Counted from the first letter of the stretch, positions 36,295-46,826 are shown. The stretch: DNA of 64,000 nt from Rhodopseudomonas palustris (GCF_034479375.1 NZ_CP140155.1:682001-746000); one strand, 5' to 3'. The notes: generated by a model from the sequence alone, not told the origin. Numbers and translations: made by a program.

Positions 36295-37092
36295 ATGTCG
36301 CGGCTGAAGCTCCTGTCGTTGCAGCTCCTCGTCGCGGTTGTCGCGCTCGGCGTGTGGCAGTTGCTCACCACCGTGCCGATCGCCGGCAAATTGCTGCTGC
36401 CGCCGTTCTTCTTTTCCAATCCAGTGGACGTCGCCAAGCAGGTCTATGCCTGGTTCGCCTCGGGCGTGATCTGGAAGCATCTCATGATCACGCTGTGGGA
36501 ATCGCTGCTGGCGTTCGTGATCGGCTCCGTGGCGGGGGTGCTGGTCGGGTTCTGGTTCGCGCGGCAGCCGCGGGTCGCGGCGGTGTTCGATCCCTATGTG
36601 AAGATGTTCAACGCGCTGCCGCGCGTCGTGCTGGCGCCGATCTTCACGCTGTGGCTCGGCCTCGGGATCTGGTCGAAGGTCGCGCTCGGCGTGACCCTCG
36701 TCTTCTTCGTGGTGTTCTTCAACGTCTATCAGGGCGTCAAGGAAACCAGCGCGACGCTGGTCGACAATGCGCGGATGCTGGGGATGAGCGAGCGGCAGAT
36801 GATGCGGCACGTGTTCTGGCCGTCGGCGCTGTCGTGGATGTTCTCGTCGCTGCACACCGCGGTCGGATTCGCCGTGGTCGGCGCGGTGGTCGGCGAATAT
36901 CTCGGCGCCGCCGCCGGGCTCGGCTATCTGATCCAGCAGGCTGAAGGCAGCTTCGACGTCGCCGGCGTGTTCGCCGGCATGTTCGTGCTGTCGGTATTCG
37001 TGATCCTGATCGACCTGGTGGTCAGCCTGGTCGAAAAGCGGCTGCTGGTGTGGCGGCCGCAGCCGGGCGGCGCCGTCCAGCAGACCGACTAG
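36295..37092 (+). CDS. NitT/TauT-type ABC transporter permease
   Basis: A 265-residue inner-membrane permease with about six helices and the BPD_transp_1 EAA-like loop (NARMLGMSERQMMRHVFWPSALSWMFSSL). It starts at ATG 36295, only a few bases after the repeat. It forms one transport unit with the ATPase upstream and the binding protein 53 bp downstream. Confidence 0.9.
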   Translation: MSRLKLLSLQLLVAVVALGVWQLLTTVPIAGKLLLPPFFFSNPVDVAKQVYAWFASGVIWKHLMITLWESLLAFVIGSVAGVLVGFWFARQPRVAAVFDPYVKMFNALPRVVLAPIFTLWLGLGIWSKVALGVTLVFFVVFFNVYQGVKETSATLVDNARMLGMSERQMMRHVFWPSALSWMFSSLHTAVGFAVVGAVVGEYLGAAAGLGYLIQQAEGSFDVAGVFAGMFVLSVFVILIDLVVSLVEKRLLVWRPQPGGAVQQTD

Positions 37093-37145
37093 AGTCCTCG
37101 GCGGCTTTCGCCTATCCTGCACCGCTTCGTTCCGGGAGAAACGTC

Positions 37146-38168
37146 ATGAAAACGATACTCGCCAAGGTCGCCGCGCTGCTGTCGGCGCTGCTGCTGACGA
37201 CCACGCTCGCGGCCGCGCAGAGCAAGGTGACGATCGCGATCGGCGGCGGGGCGTGCCTGTGCTATCTGCCGACGGTGCTGGCCAAGCAGCTCGGCGAATA
37301 CGACAAGGCCGGACTGAGCGTCGAACTGGTCGACCTCAAGGGCGGCTCCGATGCGCTGAAGGCGGTGCTCGGCGGCAGCGCCGACGTCGTCTCCGGCTAT
37401 TTCGACCACACCGTCAATCTCGCCGCCAAGAAGCAGGAGATGCAGTCCTTCGTGGTCTACGACCGCTATCCGGGGCTGGTGCTGGTGGTGTCGCCGCGGC
37501 ACACCGCGGAGGTCAAGTCGGTCAAGGACCTCGCCGGCAAGAAGGTCGGCGTCAGCGCGCCGGGCTCGTCGACCGATTTTTTCCTGAAGTATCTGTTGAA
37601 GAAGAACGGCGTCGATCCGAACGACGTCTCGGTGATCGGCGTCGGCCTCGGCGCCACCGCGGTGGCGGCGATTCAGCAGGGCCAGATCGACGCCGCGGTG
37701 ATGCTCGATCCGGCGGTGACGATCCTGCAGGCGGCACACGCCGATCTGCGCATCCTCAGCGACACCAGGACCGAGCACGACACCCGCGAGGTGTTCGGCG
37801 GCGACTATCCCGGCGGCGCGCTGTATTCGACGGTGGCGTGGATCAAGGCGCATCCGAAGGAGGCGCAGGGCCTGACCAACGCGATCCTGAATACGCTGAA
37901 CTGGATCCACGCGCATTCGGCCGAAGAGATCGCCGACAAGATGCCGCCGAACATCGTCGGCAAGGACAAGGCGCAATACGTCGCCGCGCTGAAGAACACG
38001 ATCCCGATGTATTCGACCACCGGATTGATGGACCCGAAGGGCGCCGACGCGGTGCTCGCGGTGTTCAGCACCAGCTCGCCGGATGTGGCGAAGGCCAATA
38101 TCGACGTCACCAGGACCTACACCAACGCCTTCGTCGAGCAGGCGAAGACGTCGGGTGTGGCGAAGTAG
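37146..38168 (+). CDS. NitT/TauT/NMT1-type periplasmic binding protein
   Basis: A 340-residue secreted protein with signal peptide ending near LAAAQS (about residue 24). The mature part begins TIAIGGGACLCYLPTVLAKQLGEYDKAGLSVELVDLKGGSDALKAV, matching NMT1/SsuA-like proteins that bind nitrate, sulfonates, or pyrimidine (thiamine) precursors. Two Cys lie close together at ACLC. RBS GGGAGAAA precedes ATG 37146. The Nudix gene follows after 11 bp. Confidence 0.88.
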   Translation: MKTILAKVAALLSALLLTTTLAAAQSKVTIAIGGGACLCYLPTVLAKQLGEYDKAGLSVELVDLKGGSDALKAVLGGSADVVSGYFDHTVNLAAKKQEMQSFVVYDRYPGLVLVVSPRHTAEVKSVKDLAGKKVGVSAPGSSTDFFLKYLLKKNGVDPNDVSVIGVGLGATAVAAIQQGQIDAAVMLDPAVTILQAAHADLRILSDTRTEHDTREVFGGDYPGGALYSTVAWIKAHPKEAQGLTNAILNTLNWIHAHSAEEIADKMPPNIVGKDKAQYVAALKNTIPMYSTTGLMDPKGADAVLAVFSTSSPDVAKANIDVTRTYTNAFVEQAKTSGVAK

Positions 38169-38179
38169 CAGCGACCGCG

Positions 38180-38896
38180 ATGAGCGCGTCCGCGCCGGTC
38201 ACGATCCATCGTGTGACGCAACTCGACCTGTGGGTCGACGACCATGCGTGGCCGTTCGCGCAAACGCACCGGTCGAAGATCGATGGATACTTCGCGGCGC
38301 GGCAGTTGGAGCAGCCGAAGCTGTGGAACGGCCGCGTGCTGATGGGGCGCCGGCCGCGCTTCGAGGGCGGCCGCTTCAGCGCCGACTATTTCGAGACCGA
38401 CTTCGCCAGCTTCCTGTGCTGGCGCGAATGGGAGTTTCCGGATCTGTCGGTGTTCAACGGCTTCGGCATGGGGGTGATCCGCTCGAGCGACGGCGCGATC
38501 GTGCTCGGCGAGATGGGCGCGCACACCGCCAATGCCGGCAAGGTGTATTTCGCCGGCGGCACGCCCGACCCGTCCGACGTCCGCGGCAAGCGGCTCGATA
38601 TTCCCGCCAGTGTCGCGCGCGAGGTCGAGGAGGAGACCGGGTTGCGGCGTTCGGATTATCGCGCGGCCGATCATTGGCACTGCGTCGAGGCCGGCCCCTA
38701 TGTGGCGATGCTGCGCCTGCTGGATGTCTATCTGCCCGGCGAGGCGCTGCAGTCGCGGATCGAGGCGCATCTGGCGCGCGACGCGCACCCGGAATTCAGC
38801 CGGGTGCATCTGGTGCGGTCGGAGGCCGATCTTCTGCCATCGATGCCGCGCTTCGTCACCGCCTACCTCACGATGCTGCTGCACGGCGAGGATTAG
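38180..38896 (+). CDS. Nudix hydrolase, last gene of the NitT/TauT-type transporter operon
   Basis: A 238-residue protein with a Nudix box (GG...REVEEETGL) near residues 135-160, with a spacer longer than canonical. The N-terminal half (WPFAQTHRSKIDGYFAARQ, LMGRRP) is family-specific and resembles Nudix proteins of unknown substrate in alphaproteobacteria. Coupling with a NMT1-like transporter recalls sets where Nudix enzymes clean up thiamine or nucleotide-type compounds. That role is inference. It starts at ATG 38180, 11 bp after the binding-protein stop. Confidence 0.8.
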   Translation: MSASAPVTIHRVTQLDLWVDDHAWPFAQTHRSKIDGYFAARQLEQPKLWNGRVLMGRRPRFEGGRFSADYFETDFASFLCWREWEFPDLSVFNGFGMGVIRSSDGAIVLGEMGAHTANAGKVYFAGGTPDPSDVRGKRLDIPASVAREVEEETGLRRSDYRAADHWHCVEAGPYVAMLRLLDVYLPGEALQSRIEAHLARDAHPEFSRVHLVRSEADLLPSMPRFVTAYLTMLLHGED

Positions 38897-38912
38897 TCGC
38901 CACCATCAAACC

Positions 38913-38956
38913 GTCGTGGCCGGGCTCGTCCCGCCGGGATGAAGCCCGGCCATGAC
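38913..38956. repeat. short palindrome between the Nudix and bioB genes
   Basis: GTCGTGGCCGGGCT and AAGCCCGGCCATGAC form a hairpin around CCCGCCGGG. It sits between convergent genes and may act as a bidirectional transcription end. Confidence 0.75.
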
Positions 38957-38975
38957 GAACTTTGTCGTCCGGGCC

Positions 38976-39986
38976 TCAGCCGTGGGCGTGGACGCCGAGG
39001 TCGTCGCGCGGGGTGATGCCGAGGCGGGCGAACAGCGCGCGGTCCCTGCTGTCGCCGGGATTCGGCGTGGTCAGCAGCGTGTCGCCGATGAAGATCGAAT
39101 TGGCGCCGGCGAGGAAGCACAGCGCCTGCATCTCGTCGCTCATCGCGGTGCGGCCGGCGGCCAGCCGCACGTCCGACTTCGGCATCATGATCCGCGCCAG
39201 CGCGATGGTGCGGACGAATTCGAACGGATCGACCGGCTTGGCGGTCGACGCGATCGGCGTGCCCTCGATCGGGATCAGCATGTTGATCGGCACGCTCTCC
39301 GGATGCTGCGGCAGGTTGGCGAGGGTGCGCAGCATCTCGACGCGGTCGGTCGGCTTCTCGCCGAGGCCGAGGATGCCGCCGCAGCAGACCTTGATGCCGG
39401 CGTCGTGCACCTTCGCCAGGGTGTCGAGCCGGTCGCCGAAGCTGCGGGTCTTCACCACCGACGAGTAGAACTCTTCCGAGGTGTCGATGTTGTGGTTGTA
39501 GTAGTCGAGGCCGGCGTCGGCGAGCTGCTGCGCCTGATCCTCGGTGAGCATGCCGAGCGTCATGCAGGCTTCCATGCCGAGCGCCTTGACGCCCTTCACC
39601 ATCTCGATGACCGGTGCCATGTCGCGCTCTTTCGGCGATCGCCAGGCCGCGCCCATGCAATAGCGCGTGGCGCCGGCGTCGCGCGCGGCCTTGGCGCCCT
39701 CGATCACCTTCTGCGGGTCCATCAGCTTGGAGGCGGGCAGGGCGGTGTCGTGATGCGCCGACTGGCTGCAATAGCCGCAATCCTCGGCGCAGCCGCCGGT
39801 CTTGACGTTGAGCAACTGATTGCACTGCACCGCGTTGGCGTCGAAGCTCTGGCGGTGAATGGTCTGCGCCCGGAAGATCAGGTCGGCGAACGGCGAGTTA
39901 TAGATCTCGGCGGCTTCTTCCCGGGTCCAGTCATGGCGCAGGGTCGGGGTGGCGGCGGCCAGCGAGGCCAGATCGATCGAGTTCAA
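38976..39986 (-). CDS. bioB: biotin synthase
   Basis: Radical SAM enzyme inserting sulfur into dethiobiotin. The cluster motif is [14 protein letters not shown] (Cys-x3-Cys-x2-Cys). The [2Fe-2S] ligands lie in [18 protein letters not shown] and [15 protein letters not shown] and the Arg region are also present. A TTG start at 39986 gives 336 residues, the usual BioB length, and has GGAG 8 nt upstream. The frame is open 71 codons further to 40199 but that extension looks non-conserved. No other biotin genes are present. Confidence 0.93.
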   Translation of the reverse strand: MNSIDLASLAAATPTLRHDWTREEAAEIYNSPFADLIFRAQTIHRQSFDANAVQCNQLLNVKTGGCAEDCGYCSQSAHHDTALPASKLMDPQKVIEGAKAARDAGATRYCMGAAWRSPKERDMAPVIEMVKGVKALGMEACMTLGMLTEDQAQQLADAGLDYYNHNIDTSEEFYSSVVKTRSFGDRLDTLAKVHDAGIKVCCGGILGLGEKPTDRVEMLRTLANLPQHPESVPINMLIPIEGTPIASTAKPVDPFEFVRTIALARIMMPKSDVRLAAGRTAMSDEMQALCFLAGANSIFIGDTLLTTPNPGDSRDRALFARLGITPRDDLGVHAHG

Positions 39987-40241
39987 CGCATCGCTCCATG
40001 CTGTGTTGTCAGCTTGCGCAAAGCCATAAGGGGTTTCGCCCAGAGAGGAAACCCGCTCCGGCGCAGGGGCGGGCCGACGATGGTTTAGGTCAGGATTTCT
40101 GACGTTTATTCGCGGATTTTGTCCATCATTTGCCGTTGCGAACCCTCGGTGAGGTCGTCTAGAAGGATAACTGTCCGGTCCGTCGGCGACTTGCGTCAAC
40201 TCTCTTTCGTCAACCTTCCGTTATGGGTTGTCGCGCACGAT

Positions 40242-40415
40242 ATGGACCTCAAGGTGTCGGATATGGCGATTCGCGGCGACAAGGCTGGGATGAAGAGGAC
40301 GGTGGCGATCGCCGCGTCCGCGATTCCGGCTGCGCCGATCGGTCAGGCCGCGCTTCAGACCCTCGCGCTGATCACCCTCGCGCTTGGCGGGCTGCTTCTG
40401 CTTATTCGCCCCTGA
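40242..40415 (+). CDS. leucine-rich small ORF upstream of leuA (candidate leader peptide)
   Basis: A 57-codon frame from ATG 40242 (or 41 codons from ATG 40290, which has AAGG upstream). The last 20 residues before the stop hold nine Leu and two Ile, including four consecutive Leu; four of the nine Leu codons are CTT, uncommon in this GC-rich sequence. It ends 108 bp before leuA, inside one arm of a hairpin. This could be a leucine-sensing leader, or a tiny membrane protein (the same stretch is a plausible helix). Confidence 0.45.
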   Translation: MDLKVSDMAIRGDKAGMKRTVAIAASAIPAAPIGQAALQTLALITLALGGLLLLIRP

Positions 40416-40450
40416 GGGCCGTCTGGGCGCATGCGCCTGGGCACTCAGGG
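40409..40450 (+). promoter_or_regulatory. hairpin at the end of the leucine-rich ORF
   Basis: CCCCTGAG (40409-40416, containing the ORF stop) pairs with CTCAGGGG (40443-40450); a GGCGCATGCGCC palindrome lies inside. No T run follows, so it is not a standard terminator. It could be a pause or antiterminator structure for leuA. Confidence 0.45.
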
Positions 40451-40523
40451 GATCGCAAGAATGCCAGACCCACTCGCGCCGAAATCTCCGCAGAGACGGC
40501 GCACCGAACCAAGGAAATCTCTC

Positions 40524-42098
40524 ATGACCACGACCCCGAAGTCCGAGCAGGACCGCGTCATCATTTTCGACACCACCTTGCGCGACGGCGAGCAGTGCCC
40601 CGGCGCCACCATGACCTTCGAAGAGAAGCTGAACGTCGCCAAGATGCTCGACGACATGGGCGTCGACGTGATCGAGGCGGGCTATCCATTTGCTTCGGAC
40701 GGTGACTTCGAGGCGGTACACGAAATCGCCAAGCGTTCGAAGAATTCGGTGATCTGTGGATTGTCCCGCGCGGCGCACAAGGACATCGACCGCTGCGCCG
40801 AGGCGATCAAGCCGGCCGAGCGCGGCCGCATCCACACCTTCCTGTCCACCTCGCCGGTGCACATGAAGTACAAGCTGAAGATGGAAGCGCCGGAAGTCTA
40901 CGAGATGGTGATCTCGTCGGTGACGCGGGCGCGCAACCACACCGACGATGTCGAGTGGTCGGCCGAGGACTCCACCCGCACCGATTTCGACTTCCTGTGC
41001 CGCTGCATCGAGGCCGCGATCAAGGCCGGCGCCACCACCATCAACCTGCCGGACACGGTTGGCTATGCGGTGCCCGAGGAATATCGCGAGATGTTCCGCA
41101 AGGTGCGCGAGACGGTGCCGAACGCCGACAAGGCGAGGTTCTCGGTGCACTGTCACGACGACCTCGGCATGGCGGTGGCGAATTCGATCGCCGGCGTGCA
41201 GGGCGGGGCGCGCCAGATCGAGTGCACTATCAACGGCATCGGCGAGCGCGCCGGCAATGCCGCGCTGGAAGAAGTGGTGATGGCGATGCGGGTGCGTCAG
41301 GACTCGCTGCCCTACTGGAACAACATCGAGAGCAAGATGCTGACCCACGCCTCCAAGACGGTGTCGGCGGCGACCTCGTTCCCGGTGCAGTACAACAAGG
41401 CGATCGTCGGCCGTAACGCGTTCGCCCACGAGAGCGGCATCCATCAGGACGGCATGATCAAGAACGCACAGACCTACGAGATCATGACGCCGGAGACGGT
41501 GGGCGTGAAGGGCACCTCGCTGGTGATGGGCAAGCATTCCGGCCGGGCCGGCCTGATCCACAAGATGGAAGAGCTGGGCTACAAATTGTCGCGCAACCAG
41601 ATCGAGGACGTGTTCGTGCGGTTCAAGGCGCTGGCCGACCGCAAGAAGGACGTCTACGACGAGGACATTGAGGCGCTGGTCGACGAGCAGTTGCTGCACG
41701 GTCAGGACCAGATCAAGCTGGTATCGCTGACGGTGATCGCCGGCACCCATGGCCCGCAGCGCGCCACCATGAAGCTCGACGTCGACGGCCAGATCCGGAT
41801 CGAGGAAGCCGAGGGCAACGGCCCGGTCGACGCGGTGTTCAACTGCATCAAGGCGCTGGTGCCGCACGAGGCCAAGCTGGAGCTGTATCAGGTCCACGCC
41901 GTCACCGAAGGCACCGATGCCCAGGCCGAAGTCTCGGTCCGGCTGTCGCACGAGGGCCGCTCGATGACCGCGCGGGCCGCTGATCCCGATACCTTGGTAG
42001 CGTCGGCCAAGGCCTATCTGGGGGCGCTCAACAAGATCGTCGCCAAGCGCCAGCGCGACGTCCGTCAGGACGCGCCGGCGGTCGCCGTGGCCGGCTGA
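40524..42098 (+). CDS. leuA: 2-isopropylmalate synthase
   Basis: First enzyme specific to leucine synthesis, condensing acetyl-CoA with 2-ketoisovalerate. The 524-residue protein has the catalytic TIM barrel ([16 protein letters not shown]; metal-binding [15 protein letters not shown] and [17 protein letters not shown]) and a C-terminal LeuA regulatory domain (about 390-510), so it should be leucine-inhibited. ATG 40524 has AAGGAAA upstream. It is followed by a strong terminator and preceded by the leucine-rich ORF. Confidence 0.96.
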   Translation: MTTTPKSEQDRVIIFDTTLRDGEQCPGATMTFEEKLNVAKMLDDMGVDVIEAGYPFASDGDFEAVHEIAKRSKNSVICGLSRAAHKDIDRCAEAIKPAERGRIHTFLSTSPVHMKYKLKMEAPEVYEMVISSVTRARNHTDDVEWSAEDSTRTDFDFLCRCIEAAIKAGATTINLPDTVGYAVPEEYREMFRKVRETVPNADKARFSVHCHDDLGMAVANSIAGVQGGARQIECTINGIGERAGNAALEEVVMAMRVRQDSLPYWNNIESKMLTHASKTVSAATSFPVQYNKAIVGRNAFAHESGIHQDGMIKNAQTYEIMTPETVGVKGTSLVMGKHSGRAGLIHKMEELGYKLSRNQIEDVFVRFKALADRKKDVYDEDIEALVDEQLLHGQDQIKLVSLTVIAGTHGPQRATMKLDVDGQIRIEEAEGNGPVDAVFNCIKALVPHEAKLELYQVHAVTEGTDAQAEVSVRLSHEGRSMTARAADPDTLVASAKAYLGALNKIVAKRQRDVRQDAPAVAVAG

Positions 42099-42130
42099 TC
42101 GGCATCGGTCACGCGACCCGCAAAACGACC

Positions 42131-42158
42131 GAGGCGGTGCATGTTGCACCGCCTTTTT
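42131..42158 (+). terminator. rho-independent terminator after leuA
   Basis: An 8-bp stem (GGCGGTGC/GCACCGCC), ATGTT loop and five T, 35 bp after the leuA stop. Confidence 0.88.
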
Positions 42159-42249
42159 GCGTTGCAGCAACTTTTTGCCGCGCCCCTGCTAAAGGGGCAA
42201 TAGCCTTTCGTAGCGCTTCTCTATATTGGTGCGGCTGGTAGTCGAATGA

Positions 42250-43293
<1,044 letters not shown>

Positions 43294-43322
43294 TCGAGCG
43301 CTATCGATCGATCGATTGAATG

Positions 43323-43352
43323 ACGGCGGTCGCGGAATTCCGCGGCCGCCGT
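43323..43352 (+). promoter_or_regulatory. intercistronic hairpin between dctP and dctQ
   Basis: ACGGCGG-T-CGCGG and CCGCG-G-CCGCCGT form a 12-bp stem with AATT loop. No T run follows. Such hairpins often stabilise the binding-protein mRNA relative to the membrane genes. Confidence 0.7.
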
Positions 43353-43378
43353 TGTGACGACCTTGGGGGAGGAAGCCG

Positions 43379-43939
43379 GTGACGTTGCGGACGCTGTTCC
43401 ATCGCATCGAGGAGGGGCTGATCGCCCTGATCCTCGGCGCGATGACGATTCTGACATTCGTGCAGGTCGTCCTGCGCTACGGCTTCAACTCCGGCTTCAT
43501 CTGGGCGCTCGAGGCGAACTTCTATCTGTTCGCCTGGCTGGTGATGATCGGCATCGCCTATTGCGTCCGCGTCCGGGCCCATATCGGCGTCGATGCGGCC
43601 GTCAATCTGCTGCCCGCGGGCGGCCGGCGCATCGTCGGCCTGATCGTCGTGGCGCTGGCGCTGCTCTATGCCGGCCTGATGGTCTACGGCTCCTACGAAT
43701 ACATCAACCGCCTGATGATCATCGACGTCGAGGCCGAGGATATTCCGGTCAAGCGCTGGATTCTCAGCATCTGCCTGCCGCTCGGCTTCGCGGCGCTGTT
43801 CATCCGTCTGCTCGAAATGGGATGGCGGATCATCACCGGGCAATCCGGCGGTTATGAACTCGCCAACGAGGCCCAGGAAGCGGTGGAGCATCACCTCCCC
43901 AATCATCAAGAACTCGACGCCACGACGGTGCAGCGATGA
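43379..43939 (+). CDS. dctQ: TRAP transporter small membrane subunit
   Basis: Four-helix DctQ protein of 186 residues: helices around ALILGAMTILTFVQVVLRYG, NFYLFAWLVMIGIAYCVR, IVVALALLYAGLMVYGSY and the last near FAALFIRLLEMGWRI. The GTG start at 43379 has GGGGGAGGAA upstream. Its stop overlaps the dctM start by 4 bp, so the two are translationally coupled. Confidence 0.93.
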   Translation: MTLRTLFHRIEEGLIALILGAMTILTFVQVVLRYGFNSGFIWALEANFYLFAWLVMIGIAYCVRVRAHIGVDAAVNLLPAGGRRIVGLIVVALALLYAGLMVYGSYEYINRLMIIDVEAEDIPVKRWILSICLPLGFAALFIRLLEMGWRIITGQSGGYELANEAQEAVEHHLPNHQELDATTVQR

Positions 43940-45231
43940 ACACCGTCTTTCTGTTCGCCGCGCTGTTCGCGATGCTCGGCCTCGGCATGCCGATCGCGAT
44001 GTCGCTCGGCCTGTCGTCGATCCTGACCATCCTGCTGTTCCAGAACGACAGTCTGGCCTCGCTGTCGCTCAAGTTCTTTCAGACCACCGAGCAGTTCACG
44101 CTGCTGGCGATTCCCTTCTTCATTCTGGCCGGCAATTTTCTCACCACCGGCGGCGTCGCCAAGCGGATGATCAATTTCGCGATCTCCGCCGTAGGCCATC
44201 TGCCGGGCGGCCTGGCGATCGCTTCGGTGCTGGCCTGCATGCTGTTCGCGGCGGTGTCGGGATCGTCGCCGGCTACCGTGGTGGCGATCGGCTCGATCGT
44301 GATCGCCGGCATGGTCAAGGTCGGCTACACCCAGTCCTTCGCCACCGGCGTGATCGTGAACGCCGGCACGCTCGGCATTCTGATCCCGCCCTCGATCGTG
44401 ATGGTGGTGTTTGCGGCGGCCACCGAATCGTCGGTGGGGCGGCTGTTCATCGCCGGCATCATTCCCGGCCTGCTGCTCGGCCTCGCGCTGATGGTGGCGA
44501 TCTATGTCACGGCGCGGATCAAGAAGCTGCCGCGACAGCCCAAGGCCTCCTGGGGCGAGCGGCTGTCGCTGTTCGGCCAGGCCTCGTGGGGGCTGCTGCT
44601 GATCCTGATCGTGATGGGCGGCATCTATGGCGGCATCTTCACGCCGACCGAAGCCGCCGCGGTGGCCGCGGTCTATGCCTTCGTCGCTGCCGTGTTCATC
44701 TATCGCGACCTCAAGATCGTCGAGGTGCCGCGGGTGCTGCTGGATTCCGGCCGGGTCTCGGTGATGCTGATGTTCATCATCTGCAACGCCTTCCTGTTCG
44801 CCCACGTCCTGACCACGGCGCAAATTCCGCAGGACATCGCCCGGCTGATCACCGACGCCCAGCTGCAGCCGTGGCACTTCCTGCTGATCGTCAACATCAT
44901 CCTGCTGGTCGCCGGCAATTTCATGGATCCGACCGCGATCGTGCTGATCACCGCGCCGATCCTGTTCCCGACCGCGATGCAGCTCGGCATCGATCCGATC
45001 CATCTCGGTATCATCTATGTCGTGAACATGGAGATCGGGCTGGTGACCCCACCTGTCGGGCTCAATCTGTTCGTCGCCTCAGGCATCACAGGCATGCCGC
45101 TCACCAAGGTGGTGCGCGCGGCCGCGCCTGCTGGTGCTGCTCAGCTTCCTGATGATCATCACCTACATTCCGGAGATCTCCACCTTCCTGCCCAATCTCG
45201 TGTTCGGGCCGGCGATCAAGTAGGCGCGTGA
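43936..45231 (+). CDS. dctM: TRAP transporter large membrane subunit, frameshifted near the 3' end
   Basis: Twelve-helix DctM permease, 431 residues as read. Family features are intact up to GLNLFVASGITGMPLTKVVRAA. After base 45120 this frame gives a hydrophilic, abnormal tail of about 37 residues. One base later (from 45122) the other frame reads LLVLLSFLMIITYIPEIST and ends FGPAIK at TAG 45221-45223, exactly the expected DctM C-terminus. A single extra base in the GC run GCGCGCGGCCGCGCC explains it. Sequencing error or true mutation cannot be told apart; if true the last helix is lost. Confidence 0.85.
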   Translation: MNTVFLFAALFAMLGLGMPIAMSLGLSSILTILLFQNDSLASLSLKFFQTTEQFTLLAIPFFILAGNFLTTGGVAKRMINFAISAVGHLPGGLAIASVLACMLFAAVSGSSPATVVAIGSIVIAGMVKVGYTQSFATGVIVNAGTLGILIPPSIVMVVFAAATESSVGRLFIAGIIPGLLLGLALMVAIYVTARIKKLPRQPKASWGERLSLFGQASWGLLLILIVMGGIYGGIFTPTEAAAVAAVYAFVAAVFIYRDLKIVEVPRVLLDSGRVSVMLMFIICNAFLFAHVLTTAQIPQDIARLITDAQLQPWHFLLIVNIILLVAGNFMDPTAIVLITAPILFPTAMQLGIDPIHLGIIYVVNMEIGLVTPPVGLNLFVASGITGMPLTKVVRAAAPAGAAQLPDDHHLHSGDLHLPAQSRVRAGDQVGA

Positions 45232-45375
45232 CGGAATGTTGCGATTGCTTCCGAACGCGGTCGATATGTTTCCGCCGGATTACATCTTGGTAATCAGCGG
45301 CATTCTGTCGAAACCGTAAGTTGATCGGGCGCCGGGCGGACCACATCTTCAGGGCACCTTTGCAAGGAGGCTTCC

Positions 45376-46023
45376 ATGAAGAAGGTTCTGTTCGCCGGCG
45401 CCACCGCGCTGGTTCTCGCCGGGACGTCCGCCGCCTATGCGCAGCACCGCGGCTGGCTCGATCATCATCGCGATCATCGCGCTGATCGTTCCTGGGCCAG
45501 CGCGGAGGACCGCGCCGCCTTCGCCGATGCGCGGATCGCAGCGGTGAGGGCGGGGCTCCGGCTCACGCCGGATCAGGAGAAGCTCTGGCCGCCGCTCGAA
45601 ACCGCCGTCAAGGAACTCGCCAAGCTGCGGATCGACCGCGCCGAGGCGCGGATGAAGGCGCGCGACGACGACCGCGACAGCCGCGGGCCGGGCAATCCGG
45701 TTGAGCGGCTGCGCGACCGCGCCGACGGCATGGCCGCCACCGCCGCGGCAATGAAGAAGATCGCCGACGCCGCCGATCCGCTCTACAAGTCGCTCGACGA
45801 CGCCCAGAAGCGCCGGCTGCGGGCATTGACACGGTTCGAAGGCGCCCACCACGGCTGGGGCATGGGGCGGCACCATCCGCGATTCATGCACGATGACGGC
45901 GACCGCGACCGGCGCCGGGATCGCGACTGGGATCGTGACGGTGATCGTGACCGTGGCTCCCGCCCCGGCATGATGGACGACCGCGACGACATCGACGACG
46001 GTCCGGGCCCGCGCCAGCTCTGA
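45376..46023 (+). CDS. Spy/CpxP-like periplasmic protein (LTxxQ motif)
   Basis: A 215-residue secreted protein. The signal peptide ends at AAYAQ (about 22). A helical core holds one LTPDQEKLWPPLETAVKELA motif and an RADGMAATAAAMKKIADAADPLYKSLDDAQKRRL repeat-like helix, as in Spy/CpxP chaperone-type proteins. The tail from about residue 155 is low-complexity, rich in Asp, Arg and His (DRDRRRDRDWDRDGDRDR), and may bind metals. AAGGAGG precedes ATG 45376. Envelope-stress or metal-related function is inferred. Confidence 0.8.
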   Translation: MKKVLFAGATALVLAGTSAAYAQHRGWLDHHRDHRADRSWASAEDRAAFADARIAAVRAGLRLTPDQEKLWPPLETAVKELAKLRIDRAEARMKARDDDRDSRGPGNPVERLRDRADGMAATAAAMKKIADAADPLYKSLDDAQKRRLRALTRFEGAHHGWGMGRHHPRFMHDDGDRDRRRDRDWDRDGDRDRGSRPGMMDDRDDIDDGPGPRQL

Positions 46024-46049
46024 GTGCGGCGCCAGCCCTGTCGGCCGCG

Positions 46050-46075
46050 AAAACCGCCGGGCGTCCGGCGGTTTT
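46050..46075 (+). terminator. rho-independent terminator after the Spy-like gene
   Basis: An 11-bp perfect stem (AAAACCGCCGG/CCGGCGGTTTT) with GCGT loop. The A and T tracts make it potentially bidirectional. Confidence 0.82.
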
Positions 46076-46121
46076 CCGCCTTCCAAAAAGATCGATCCGG
46101 AGCGGGAAAAAGTCGCCCGGC

Positions 46122-46151
46122 TTGCTGGACATCCCCGGCCTGCTTTGCTAA
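46122..46151 (+). promoter_or_regulatory. possible tRNA-Lys promoter
   Basis: TTGCTG (46122-46127) and TGCTAA (46146-46151) with 18-bp spacing, about 38 bp before the tRNA. Weak match. Confidence 0.35.
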
Positions 46152-46189
46152 ACGCAGCCGTCCCGCACGGGAAATTCCGGATCGGTTCC

Positions 46190-46265
<76 letters not shown>

Positions 46266-46463
46266 TGTTTCCCTGAGAAATCAAACACTTCACTAAACGC
46301 GACCTGGCATTTGCCCGGGCGATCAGCGGGCATGTGACATGCCTTTGACGTTGTGTTTGCGTGATGTCTCGCGAAGACCTCGACCCAAGAGGTCGGTGCG
46401 GGGGACGGTTAGGGCCGTTCTGGTTTAGGTGGCATCAGGATTGATGATGCGCAGCCACCACTA

Positions 46464-46573
46464 CATCCTCATGGTGAGGAGGCGCGCAGCGCCGTCTCGA
46501 ACCATGCGCCACCGGCACTGCGTTGCCCCATCCTTCGAGACGCCCGGCTTCGCCGGGCTCCTCAGGATGAGGA
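46464..46573. repeat. palindromic repeat, CATCCT-family
   Basis: CATCCTCATGGTGAGGAGGCGC...GCCGTCTCGAACCATG on the left and CATCCTTCGAGACG...CTCCTCAGGATG on the right. It is the same family as the repeat at 29311. The 666-bp space between tRNA-Lys and the catalase gene holds this copy, a second one, and no gene I can support. Confidence 0.85.
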
Positions 46574-46685
46574 CTCAGTGCCTCTGGAAAGGCCGGATTG
46601 CTTCAATCAATCGATGAAGCGCTCAAGAGCCGTTCTGTCTCCAATGGAATCAGCATTGGAGTTCAGGGATACTCGCCGCAGCAAA

Positions 46686-46826
46686 CCTCATGGTGAGGAG
46701 GCGCGAAGCGCCGTCTCGAACCATGCGCCCCATACGGCGCCTCTGGATTGCTTCGCTTCGCTCGCAGACGGGTTAGGGCGTTGATCTGGCGGCCGTCATT
46801 TCCGGTCAGGCTCTCAGGGTGAGGGG
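46686..46826. repeat. second, partly decayed copy of the CATCCT-family repeat
   Basis: The left half CCTCATGGTGAGGAGGCGCG and GCCGTCTCGAACCATGCGCC match the copy at 46464. The right end survives only as CTCTCAGGGTGAGG near 46809-46824, with unrelated sequence between. Confidence 0.7.

Noticed and set aside
39987..40199. N-terminal extension of bioB to an upstream ATG
   Set aside because: The extension is not BioB-like, and a TTG with a good Shine-Dalgarno gives the normal protein length.
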